From Archangiaceae bacterium (lineage in GTDB: Bacteria > Myxococcota > Myxococcia > Myxococcales > Myxococcaceae): a stretch of DNA of 64,000 nucleotides. The stretch lies in assembly GCA_016714225.1 (NCBI GenBank), contig JADJNS010000008.1, positions 413,494-477,493 of the forward strand. The letters run 5' to 3'. Of this stretch, positions 8,201 to 16,845 are shown piece after piece. The notes below the pieces were generated by a model, which did not search any database, was not told the origin of the DNA, and was given only the letters and a program-made list of their open reading frames with translations. Every line of letters starts with the position of its first letter. Within the stretch, counting starts at the first letter, position 1. Position numbers and translations under genes: made by a program.

Positions 8201-10312
8201 CGCGTTGGCGCGCTCGGTCGGGTCGGTGCGGTTGGCGGCCTCGGCGCGCAGCACCTCGATGAGCGACTCCCAGGCACCCTGGGTGCGGTAGATGCGGGCC
8301 AGCGCGCGCACCGCGGGGAAGTACGACGGCGCCAGGGTCAGCACCTCTTGATACGAGGCGATGGCGTCGTTCTCGTTCGAGAGCTTCTGCTCGTACAGCT
8401 CGCCGATCTTGTAGATGAGCGTCGAGGCCTGGTCGGCGGTCGGGGCGATCTCCGACTCGGCGCGGTACATGCGAATCAGCGCGTCCCACCGGGCCTCTTG
8501 GCCGTAGAGGCGGCCGAGCGCCTTCAACGCGGGCAGGTACGACGGCGACAGGGCCAGCACCCGCTCGTATGCGCCGATCGCGCCGGCGCGGTCTTTGAGC
8601 TGATCCTCGAGAATCTCGGCGTTGCGGTGGGCCAGCGAGATCACCTGCTTGGTGTCGCCCGAGAGCGAGGCCTCGCGGTCGTGCAGCTCGATCAGCTCTT
8701 GCCACTTGCCGACCCGCTCGTAGAGGCGGGCCAGGTTGCGCACCGTCGGCAGGTGGTCGGGCGCGATCTCGAGCACGCGGCGCAGCGTCTCGGTGGCCCG
8801 CGGCATGTCGGTGAGGCGGTCTTCGAAGATCGCCGCCATCTTGTTGAGCGTGCCGATCTGCTGCTCGTGATCGGTGGTCTGCAGCAGATCTTGGTCGTAC
8901 ATCGCGATCAGATCGAGCCAGCGCCCCTGCTGCTCGTAGAGCCGCGAGAGCGCCTTCTGCGCGGGCAGGAAGCCCGGAGACACCTGCAGGCACTGGTTGT
9001 AGCGCTCGATGGCGCGGTCGACCTGCTTGAGGCGCTCTTCCAGCACCTCGGCGGCCTTGTAGATGCGGCCCGCCTTCAGCTTCGGCTCGTCGGCGGCGGC
9101 GATCTCGGCGTCGAAGGTGCCGAGCAGCCCCTCCCAGTTCTTGCTGCGGTGGTACAGCTTGCCCAGGCCGGCCAGCGCGGCGCCGTGGCCCGGCACCTTC
9201 TGCAGAATCGCCTGGTACCGCTTGATCGCCTCGTCGTCTTTCTTGAGGTGCTCTTCGTACAGCCCGGCGAGGCGCAGGTTCACCGCGATCAGCTCGCTCT
9301 CGTCGGTGATCGACCCGACCCAGGCGAGCAGCGCGTCGGCGAGCTCTTGATGCCGGCCCTGGCCTTCGTAGATGCGCGCCAGCTCAGAGAGAATGAGGGG
9401 GTCTTGCGGGCTCACCTTGCGCGCGGCGAGCAGCGCCGCCAGCGCGTCGTCGGTGCGGCTGAGGCGCTCGTACGCCTTGCTGATCTGCAGGTAGGTGGGG
9501 CCGGCGTTCGGCCCCTGCGCCTCGGCCTCGGCGGCCAGCGCGGCGAGCTCTTCGTCGAGCCGGCCCTCGCGCTGCGCGACGCGCTTCATCGCCGCGATCA
9601 GCATCGGGTCGCGGCGGTCGATGGCGAACGCCTCGCGGAAGCACGAGGTCGCGTCTTCCAGCTGCTTGAGCCGATCTTCCAGCAGCAGGCCCGCGGCGGT
9701 CAGGTAGTGCGCCTTCGCGCCCGGGTCGGCCACCACGCGCGCGAGCAGCTTCTGCACCTTCACCAGCGCGGCGTGATCGGCCTTCTCGTTGAACAGCTGC
9801 TCGAGCTGAATCAGCAACGTCACGTCTTCGGGCTCGAGCGCCAGCGAGTCGGCGAACGAGGTGCGTGCGTCGGCCTCGCGCGAGAGGCGGGTCTCGAGAA
9901 TCTGCCCCTTCTCGAACAGCAGCGCGGCCTGGGTGCGCTTGCTCTCGACGCCCTGGCGCTCGGCGTCGATCAGCTGCACCACCATCACCCAGTTGCCGAC
10001 CTCGGCGAACAGCCGGCGCGCGGCGCGAATGTTGGCGAGAAAACGCGGCGCGAGCTTGAACGCCGACTGGTACGCCACCGCGGCGTTGCGCGGGTGCTTG
10101 AGCGGGTTCTCCCAGAGCAGGCCGATCTCGTGGAAGAGCAGGGCGGCCTCGACCGTCGCGCCTTGCCCTCGTGCTTCGGCCTCGAGCGCGGCGATGCGCG
10201 CGCGCGCTGCTTCTTCGCTCTGCGTCGGCGCGTTGGTCTGGGTCGGGACGGGAATCGCCGGAATGGCGCCAGTCATCGTGCGGGGCATCTCCGGCCGATC
10301 ACCATTGCTCAT
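5300..10312 (-). CDS. giant tetratricopeptide-repeat protein (1670 aa)
   Basis: A cytoplasmic scaffold-like protein without signal peptide or membrane helix. Residues about 40-1390 are almost entirely TPR units of 34-40 residues, many carrying the phrase 'EDRLK(Q/D)…AI..Y..VL…P…PAL..L.RLY'. The regular spacing suggests expansion by internal duplication. The last 280 residues are not TPR. They contain LPKVFPPDFEKIGVDKKAD, a globular alpha/beta-looking stretch, then LDAVIEAMNQSFDRAGLLLA, and could hold the specific function. The start ATG is preceded by no other in-frame start. Partners cannot be inferred from position, since the gene is transcribed alone and convergently with its neighbour. 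Confidence 0.88.
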   Translation of the reverse strand: MSNGDRPEMPRTMTGAIPAIPVPTQTNAPTQSEEAARARIAALEAEARGQGATVEAALLFHEIGLLWENPLKHPRNAAVAYQSAFKLAPRFLANIRAARRLFAEVGNWVMVVQLIDAERQGVESKRTQAALLFEKGQILETRLSREADARTSFADSLALEPEDVTLLIQLEQLFNEKADHAALVKVQKLLARVVADPGAKAHYLTAAGLLLEDRLKQLEDATSCFREAFAIDRRDPMLIAAMKRVAQREGRLDEELAALAAEAEAQGPNAGPTYLQISKAYERLSRTDDALAALLAARKVSPQDPLILSELARIYEGQGRHQELADALLAWVGSITDESELIAVNLRLAGLYEEHLKKDDEAIKRYQAILQKVPGHGAALAGLGKLYHRSKNWEGLLGTFDAEIAAADEPKLKAGRIYKAAEVLEERLKQVDRAIERYNQCLQVSPGFLPAQKALSRLYEQQGRWLDLIAMYDQDLLQTTDHEQQIGTLNKMAAIFEDRLTDMPRATETLRRVLEIAPDHLPTVRNLARLYERVGKWQELIELHDREASLSGDTKQVISLAHRNAEILEDQLKDRAGAIGAYERVLALSPSYLPALKALGRLYGQEARWDALIRMYRAESEIAPTADQASTLIYKIGELYEQKLSNENDAIASYQEVLTLAPSYFPAVRALARIYRTQGAWESLIEVLRAEAANRTDPTERANAMFQAAAIWEDQLKRPDNAIEGYQEVLRLTPGHTTALQQLERLLMAKDDVKELIAVLDRQTQVGSNVMRVAAWLKLARIYLDRLNEPQRAALCAENALSLETNNLGALKLLERIRVNDKLRRTELRARIAETIGDQKLAAAMRLAVAESGVDTSARPQEPVVTQLKAAWSQDPTDEALSLMLERALQKTQDARALIELYEHRKTLVNDPTDQLQLTLRIADLYEHKLGDIGHAAQAYEAALQTAPAIFPALQGLARCMRALGNLDKARATLAVIGETARDKGTATQALLEGAALARDAGDADGATALYRKILEGDPSHAEAGTGIEEILAQRGGANDLAMLHERRGDAKLSAKDNIAAAAELFAAARIHLEQLKDRDKGIELLDRALLANPTLGDALEMKGDLALEAGNWAEAAAAFSVRVSQGGDPHRVASIHLKLGALYQDRLGDGSRATAHLQTALNDDPKNHEALERLATIHTQAANWAGASDCLNRLLEIEQAPGARARHTLSLAQLHQTGFNDPAQAAVLYKKAMELAPGDPATLDRLVGLYEQLGQVQELVNVLEQQAQHAPDLKRAIALKLRIGDIYARSLDNPQRAMATYRSVLDAEPNNIAAHVALADLFTKDPAAHAMAVESHRALLKLDPLRIESWHTLVRIWQQHRQNDKAFCAAGVLGFLRRTNDEEGAFYTEGRNRLPSEATAQLNAQEIEQLHQPGARNPVLQVFRAIGDQLPKVFPPDFEKIGVDKKADRLKADHAVHKAVRTVANVFGVEDLEVYQARRGLVFLETTEPLSVCVGQDVVRRFNAREQKFLLGRAALGLFDKAAVLRKVSSGEAADLIGNSVRIHLPDWTGLGRKNEEHTKQLRKAYSRKAIKQLEEPAEGVAQMAGLNLDAVIEAMNQSFDRAGLLLAADVSAGLMMMLKDDNAPTSRVDTAESVANAVGQRKDVRELLLFAVSDDFFRLRARLGLSLG

Positions 10313-10477
10313 GGGGCCGAATTCGTAGCACGCACGACGAAGTGCCCAAAGGACTACGCGGGCACGCGCCTCGCGCGCTTGACTGTGCGCGCGCTCGTGC
10401 GAGACGGCCTCTTCCGCCGCGAGAGGAGCCTGTACGGGCGTGTCGCAGAAACGCTCACTGCGCGCGGTGGCGTCGAG

Positions 10478-11695
10478 CTACGGGCAGTACGTGCCGTCGG
10501 CGGCGCGCGTCGCACCGCGCTCGAAGGCGCCGATGTCTGCGCGTGAGCCGCCGCCGCGAGGCACCGCCAGGGCGGGGTCAGCTGCGTCGACGAGCGGGCT
10601 GCCCACCGCCGGCACGCCGTCGGCCGCCAGCTGTGCGCTGCCGGTGCGCTCGGTGGAGTCGAGCGTGCCGGTGCTGCCCACCGCATCGTAGAAGTTGTAC
10701 CCGCGGCTCGCGCTGCCGCAGGTGACTCCCCCGCGCACGCGCACCACCGCGTTGTCGCGAAACGTGCCGCACGAAGCCGCGTCACCGGTCACGTCGACGA
10801 AGGTGTTGCTCACCACCTGCGCCGCTCCGCGCACCGCCACCAGGCCGCTCGCGGTGAGCTCATGCAGCCAGTTGCGCCGCACCACGCCGCTGCCACCGTT
10901 GACGAACTCGATCGCCGCGTAGCTCATCGCGCCGGTGAGCTCGTTGCCCTCGATCGTCGCGGTCTGACCCTCGATCTGCACCGTGGGGCCGTCGGCGTCG
11001 GTGTGAAAGCGGTTGCCCTTCACCGTGACCGCGGTGCACGTCGCGTCCGAGAACACGGCGGGCGCGCGCGTGCCCGTGAAGTCGCTCTGGCTCACGCTCA
11101 CCTGCGCGCAGCGCGTGTCGAGGTAGAGATCGAACGGAAACTCGCTGCCGTTCGGAGCCCGCCCGGTCGCGGTCTTGCTGAAGTGCAGTCGCACCAGCTC
11201 GACGTTCTTCGAGTCGGGCGCGACGCTCAGCGCGCTGAGCCGCTGCGTCACCTCGAACGAGACGTCGACCACCTTCAGGTACTCGCCGTCGAGGGTCAGG
11301 GTGTCGGTGAAGCGCGCCGGCCCCGAGAGCACGATCGGGCACCCCGCGCTGCCGCTGCCTTGCACGCGCAGGGCAGGGTAGTCGGTGTTCTGCAGCACGA
11401 AGCGGGTGCCGGGCTTCAGGTCCGAGGCGCTCGGCGTGGCCCCCGCAGCCAGCGCCACGTCGCGCAGCGTGCACGAGATCGGCAGCTCGCTCGGGCACGA
11501 GGCGGCGCCACCACCCGAGCCGCCCGCGCCTGCGGTGCCACCTCCTGAGCCCGGCGACGGCTGGCAGGTCGCGCTCGCCGCGTCGCAGACCAGCCCGTCG
11601 GGGCACGGCCGCCCTGTCGCACAGCGCTTGCCGACGTAGTCGACGTGAGTGTCGACGCAGGCGGCGAGCAGCAAGGCGAGGGCGGCGGGCCTCAA
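10478..11695 (-). CDS. parallel beta-helix lipoprotein
   Basis: A 405-residue surface or periplasmic lipoprotein. The start is TTG, overlapping the upstream stop as TTGA. It gives MRPAALALLLAACVDT, a signal peptide with lipobox LAAC. A short Cys cluster (KRCATGRPCPDGLVCDAASATC) and a Gly/Ser/Ala linker lead to a right-handed beta-helix, where successive rungs read VELVRLHFS, VSVSQSDFTG, VTVKGNRFH, ATIEGNELTG, GVVRRNWLH and AQVVSNTFVD. Such folds often bind or cleave polysaccharide, but no catalytic site can be named. It is the third gene of a Ser/Thr kinase operon. The same frame is open far upstream, but that stretch lies over the TPR gene and reads as Arg/Gly-rich nonsense. Confidence 0.8.
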   Translation of the reverse strand: MRPAALALLLAACVDTHVDYVGKRCATGRPCPDGLVCDAASATCQPSPGSGGGTAGAGGSGGGAASCPSELPISCTLRDVALAAGATPSASDLKPGTRFVLQNTDYPALRVQGSGSAGCPIVLSGPARFTDTLTLDGEYLKVVDVSFEVTQRLSALSVAPDSKNVELVRLHFSKTATGRAPNGSEFPFDLYLDTRCAQVSVSQSDFTGTRAPAVFSDATCTAVTVKGNRFHTDADGPTVQIEGQTATIEGNELTGAMSYAAIEFVNGGSGVVRRNWLHELTASGLVAVRGAAQVVSNTFVDVTGDAASCGTFRDNAVVRVRGGVTCGSASRGYNFYDAVGSTGTLDSTERTGSAQLAADGVPAVGSPLVDAADPALAVPRGGGSRADIGAFERGATRAADGTYCP

Positions 11696-12517
11696 TCGGT
11701 CACCCCGAGCACCACCGCGCCGAGCGCCAGCACGCCTCCGAGCGCGAAGCCGATGCCCGAGATCGCCAGGGCGGCGCGCCCCTCTGAGGCGATGGTCGCC
11801 GCGCTGTCGGCCCAGGTCTCGGCGCGCGCGCGGGTGAAGTCGCTGTTGGCCCAGCCGAGCGCCGCGCCGCCCAGCGCCGCGAGCACCACCGAGCCGATCA
11901 GCCACACCTTCCACGAGAGCAGCAGCCGGCCGGCTGCTCGAGGGCAGCAGCACGTCGGGCCGCGAGATGAGCAGCGGCACCGGCGCCGAGGCGAGCTCAC
12001 CGCCGAGCACGTCGTAGGCGAACAGGGTCGCTCCAAGAGCGCTCGCCGGCCACGGGGCCGAGAGCCGGGTCGGGTCGGCGCGGCGCATGCGGGCGAGGCG
12101 ATCTCCGGCGCTCAGGGCGAGCTCGGAGACCGGTCGGCTCGCGCCATCGCTCACCGCCACCGTCACGTCGAGGGTGGTGCCCGCGGTGGTCGAGTCGACC
12201 TCGGCGGTCAACGAGATCACCGTGGCCGCGTCTTTCGCCGCGTCGAACGGCGCCCGCAGCTTGGGTGACAGGCCCGCCGGCAGCGTCGCCCCCGGGTTCA
12301 TCGCCAGCAGCGCCGCGAACACCCTTCGCGCCTTGTCCGAGTCGCCGGCGCCCGCGAGGCTCAGCGCGATCAGCGTGTACAGCTCGCTGCGATCTCCGCC
12401 CGCCGCCAGCGCCTCGGTGCACGCCGAGATGGCGTCGCGGTACCGCAGCGCGGCGTAGTGGTCGTGGCACGCGTCGTCCGCGCCGAGCAGCATCACCAGG
12501 GCCGCCGCGGCGATCAC
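11692..12517 (-). CDS. TPR protein with C-terminal membrane helices, frameshifted
   Basis: The product is read from two frames. The GTG start gives MIAAAALVMLLGADDACHD, a signal-like N terminus, and then TPR-like helices (YAALRYRDAISACTEAL, ELYTLIALSLAGAGD) and a beta-rich segment. Near positions 11921-11938 the frame moves by one base, and the second frame encodes two membrane helices (WLIGSVVLAALGGAALGW and ISGIGFALGGVLALGAVVLG) before the stop. One base too many in the CCGGCCGG core explains the break, and the site is an 18-nt perfect palindrome. The gene starts 7 bases after the kinase stop and overlaps the lipoprotein start. The same architecture recurs twice elsewhere in the window next to a kinase or kelch operon. 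Confidence 0.7.
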
Positions 12518-12524
12518 GGTCGCA

Positions 12525-13928
12525 TCACCACGACACCTTTCTCGTGGTCAGCGCTCCGTCGACGATGGTGATCTCGACGGTGCGATCGATCTTCGCCTCG
12601 CGATTCACCACCCGCAGCTTCTGCTTTCCCGCCGGCAACGCCACCTCGAAGATCGGCGTGGTCCCCAGCTTGCGACCCTGAAAGTAGACGTCCGTCCACG
12701 GAGACGTGTCGAGCGACAGGGTGCCGTCTCCCACCTTCGGCGGTGGGGCGTGCCGCTTGGGCCGACCCGGTGCGGGCCTGCTGGCCGGCTCGGGCTCGGC
12801 GACGGCCGCCAGGGTGGGCTGCGCGGTGGGCACCGCCGGCGCCACCGGGGCCGGCGTCACGATCGAGATGGCGGGCGGCACGAACGCCGGCGGCCGGGTC
12901 GCCGCCCAGATCGCGGCACCGGCGACCGCGGCGGCCGCGACGGCCCCGGCCGCGAGCACCGGCGCGCGCGACCGGCGGTCGGCGACCGGCACGGTGCGCT
13001 TCTGCTCGGCCCGCGCGAGCTCGTCGGCGCGCTCGCGCTCGAACACCTCGTGCATGTATGCCCGCAGCCCTTCGGGCCCGGCGGCGCCCGCGACCTCGTC
13101 GAGCTGGGCGGCCAGGTCGCGCGCCTGCTGGGGCCGTGCGTCGGGGTCTCGCTGCAGCGCCTGCTCGACCACCTGCTTGAGCCGCGCCGGCACGCTGGCC
13201 GGCAGCTCGGGAATCGGCCGCTCGAGCACCGCGCGCAGGGTCTCGAGATCGGTCTCGGCCTCGAACGGGTGGGTGCCGGTGAGGCACTCGTACAGCACCA
13301 CGCCCAGCGCGAAGAGGTCGCTGCGGGCATCGGCCTCGGCTTCCGAGATCTGCTCGGGCGACATGTACGAGAGCTTGCCGCGCAGCTCACCGGTGCGGGT
13401 GCGGAACTTGCGGTCGACCGCACGGGCGATGCCGAAGTCGAGCAGCTTCACCTGCCCCTCGTAGGTGACCATCACGTTGCCCGGCGAGACGTCGCGGTGA
13501 ACGATCGCCAGCGGCTTGCCGTCGGGCCCGCGCCGCTCGTGGGCGTAGGCGAGCGCCTCGGCGGCCCGCGCCACGCAGTACGCCGCCAGCTGCGGCGACA
13601 GCCGCTGGCCCACCCGAACCCCCCGGCGAATGATGCGGCCCAGGGTCTGGCCAGGCAGGTACTCGAGCACCATGTAGTGCCGGCCGTGCTCTTCGCCGGC
13701 GTCGAACACCTGGCAGATGTTGGGGTGGGTGAGCCCCGCCGCCAGCCGCGCCTCGTAGAGGAACCGCTCGACCAGCGCCGGGTCTTCTTCGAGCTCGGGC
13801 AGCAGCACCTTCACCGCGACCTGCTTCTCGAAGTCTCCGGCGCCGCGCTGAACGGCGAGGTACACCTCGGCCATGCCGCCGGTGGACAGAGGGTTCTTGA
13901 TTTCGTATCGGCCGAACCGCTGCGGCAC
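12525..13928 (-). CDS. membrane Ser/Thr protein kinase with PEGA domain
   Basis: A bacterial Hanks-type kinase of 467 residues. The catalytic domain spans about residues 5-270. It has a modified glycine loop STGGMAEVYLA, VAVKVLLP lysine, HRDVSPGNVMV catalytic loop, DFGIAR magnesium motif and GKLSYMSPEQ activation segment. A single membrane helix (about 310-330, AAGAVAAAAVAGAAIWAAT) is followed by a Pro/Ala stretch and a PEGA domain (DGTLSLDTSPWTDVYFQG). GTG was chosen as start because the kinase core begins 4 residues later and the frame above it overlaps the divergent FHA gene. It heads an operon with the TPR protein and lipoprotein. Only 30 bases separate it from the divergent FHA-sigma54 activator, which suggests shared control. 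Confidence 0.9.
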   Translation of the reverse strand: MPQRFGRYEIKNPLSTGGMAEVYLAVQRGAGDFEKQVAVKVLLPELEEDPALVERFLYEARLAAGLTHPNICQVFDAGEEHGRHYMVLEYLPGQTLGRIIRRGVRVGQRLSPQLAAYCVARAAEALAYAHERRGPDGKPLAIVHRDVSPGNVMVTYEGQVKLLDFGIARAVDRKFRTRTGELRGKLSYMSPEQISEAEADARSDLFALGVVLYECLTGTHPFEAETDLETLRAVLERPIPELPASVPARLKQVVEQALQRDPDARPQQARDLAAQLDEVAGAAGPEGLRAYMHEVFERERADELARAEQKRTVPVADRRSRAPVLAAGAVAAAAVAGAAIWAATRPPAFVPPAISIVTPAPVAPAVPTAQPTLAAVAEPEPASRPAPGRPKRHAPPPKVGDGTLSLDTSPWTDVYFQGRKLGTTPIFEVALPAGKQKLRVVNREAKIDRTVEITIVDGALTTRKVSW

Positions 13929-13958
13929 GGCCTCATCGTAGTCCCATCGGAAACCCGC

Positions 13959-15266
<1,308 letters not shown>

Positions 15267-15467
15267 GGGGGCGGCTTGCACCGGCTGACAGGCGCGGCTC
15301 GCGGCACGGCCGTGCTGCTCGGTCGCTGGTGCTGGTCGACCGTCTCTTGAAGCGGGGGCCGAGCGCCCGAGAGAACCTGTGGCGACGTGGGTGCGTCATC
15401 GCGCCAGGGGCCGACAGGGGCAGCAGGTGGGCTCCGGCGAAGGCAGCAGGCCGCAGTGCCAGCCGTC

Positions 15468-15525
15468 TTCGGAACTGGCAGGGGTTTTCGTCGCCGGCGA
15501 CGAAATTCGCTGCCAGAACCGAATT
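15468..15525 (+). repeat. palindromic repeat, copy 1
   Basis: A 58-nt element whose core tttcgtcgccggcgacgaaa is a perfect 20-nt palindrome. The flanks ggcagggg and cgctgcc extend it into a hairpin of roughly 38 nt with one mismatch. A second copy lies 123 bases downstream in the same orientation, with only a few differences. It resembles REP-type dispersed palindromes or an RNA hairpin, but no function is known. Confidence 0.75.
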
Positions 15526-15590
15526 GGAGCCGCCAGTGCGTCGCTCGCCCGCTTCGCGCACCCCGAGGCGGGCCGAAGCGGTGAGTCGTT

Positions 15591-15648
15591 TTCGGAACTG
15601 GCAGGGGTTTTCGTCGCCGGCGACGAAATTCCCTGCCAGAACGAAATT
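15591..15648 (+). repeat. palindromic repeat, copy 2
   Basis: The second copy of the 58-nt element, with the same 20-nt core. The outer arms ggcaggg and ccctgcc pair perfectly here. Where copy 1 has cgctgcc this copy has ccctgcc, so both copies keep the stem but differ in pairing quality. No third copy was noticed in the window. Confidence 0.75.
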
Positions 15649-15911
15649 TGGCGTCGGTGGCGCGAGCAATACGCCGTGGAAGCAGCAGAAGGCGCCCTCG
15701 ACCGGCCATGCAACGCGCTGTCGCGGCGGGCTGCGCGCAGGTCAGGCCTCACGTGCCCTCGTGCGCAGAACTGAGGCCGCGCCTCGGCCGAGCGCAGCCC
15801 GACGCCCCCGCCCGAGCGCGCCGCTTCGCGCAGGGTCGCCACTGCATCGAGCCTCGAGCTGCCGCCGCGCGGCATGCGAGCTCGAGGCCTCGTCTGATCT
15901 ATGACACCCCC

Positions 15912-16845
15912 GTGCGAGTTCACGTCACCCCCCGCTTTCAGCAGCCCGTGCTCGATCGCCTGAAGCAGCACTGCGAGCTCACCGTCGGCCCCGACGAGGC
16001 GCCGAGCCGCGAGTCGCTGCTCGCGGCCGCCCGTGACTGCGAGGGCCTGCTCAGCCTGCTCACCGAGCGCATCGACGCCGAGCTCCTCGCCCACTGCCCC
16101 AAGCTGAAGGTCGTCAGCAACATGGCGGTGGGCGTCGACAACATCGACGTAGCCGCCTGCACCGCGCGGCATCGCCGTCGGCCACACCCCGGGCGTGCTC
16201 ACCGACACCACCGCCGACCAGGCGTTCGCGCTGCTCCTCGCCGCGGCCCGTCGCACCGCCGAGGCCGACGCCTACGTGCGCGCCGGCAAGTGGAAGGCGT
16301 GGCACCCCGAGATGCTGCTCGGCAAAGAGGTGAGCGGCGCGACGCTGGGCATCGTGGGCGCCGGGGCGATCGGCAAGGCGGTCGCCCGCCGCGCCGAAGG
16401 CTTCGGCATGCGCGTGCTGCTGCACTCGAGGACCACGCCCACCACCCTCGACGCGCTCCTCGAGCAGTCCGACTTCGTCTCGGTGCACGTGCCGCTCACG
16501 CCCCAGACCCGCCACTTTCTGCGGGCCGAGCACTTCGCCCGCATGAAGCCGGGCAGCATGCTCATCAACACCGCGCGGGGGCCGGTGATCGATCAAGCCG
16601 CCCTGATCGAAGCGCTGAAGGCGGGCCGCCCGGCCTTCGCGGCGCTCGACGTCACCGACCCCGAGCCGCTGCCACCGGGCCACCCCCTGCTTCAGCTGCC
16701 CAACGTGCTGATCGCCCCGCACCTCGGCAGCGCGACGGTGCAGACCCGTCTGAAGATGGCCGAGCTCGCCGCCGACAACCTGCTCGCGGTGCTGCAGGGC
16801 CGCCGCGCCGCGCACCTCGTCAACCGTCAGATGATCGGCCCCTGA
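15912..16845 (+). CDS. D-2-hydroxyacid dehydrogenase (glyoxylate/hydroxypyruvate reductase-like), frameshifted
   Basis: An NAD(P)-dependent reductase of 2-keto acids, about 311 residues after repair. The first part (VRVHVTPRFQQPVLDRL … SNMAVGVDNIDVAACTA) is the N-terminal substrate domain with the conserved VGVDNID. The second part is in another frame and carries the nucleotide-binding motif GIVGAGAIGKAVA, the catalytic Arg block NTARGPVIDQ, the Glu region DVTDPEP and the catalytic His in IAPHLGS. The break sits at the cgcgcg run at 16163-16168. Adding back one CG restores the expected TARGIAVGHTPGVLTD. Start GTG is inferred. The 3' end overlaps the convergent DUF1552 gene by 19 bases. Confidence 0.8.

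Larger units (their letters stand above)
15267..15911 (+). other. 645-base non-coding stretch with paired repeats
   Basis: No frame in this stretch looks protein-coding. The only long open frames repeat the same short peptide, because they run through two copies of a palindromic element (listed separately). The rest is GC-rich sequence without a recognisable promoter, RNA or gene remnant. It separates the sigma54 activator from the D-2-hydroxyacid dehydrogenase. Confidence 0.6.

Noticed and set aside
7508..10546. A 1012-residue open frame on the + strand opposite the giant TPR gene
   Set aside because: Composition is Arg/Gly/Leu/Val-rich with no motifs, while the - strand frame gives perfect TPR units.
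15468..15648. CRISPR array or transcription terminator
   Set aside because: Only two copies at 123-base spacing, palindromic and without a leader, so not CRISPR. The stem is not followed by a T-run and both copies lie well past the nearest stops, so an intrinsic terminator is not supported.
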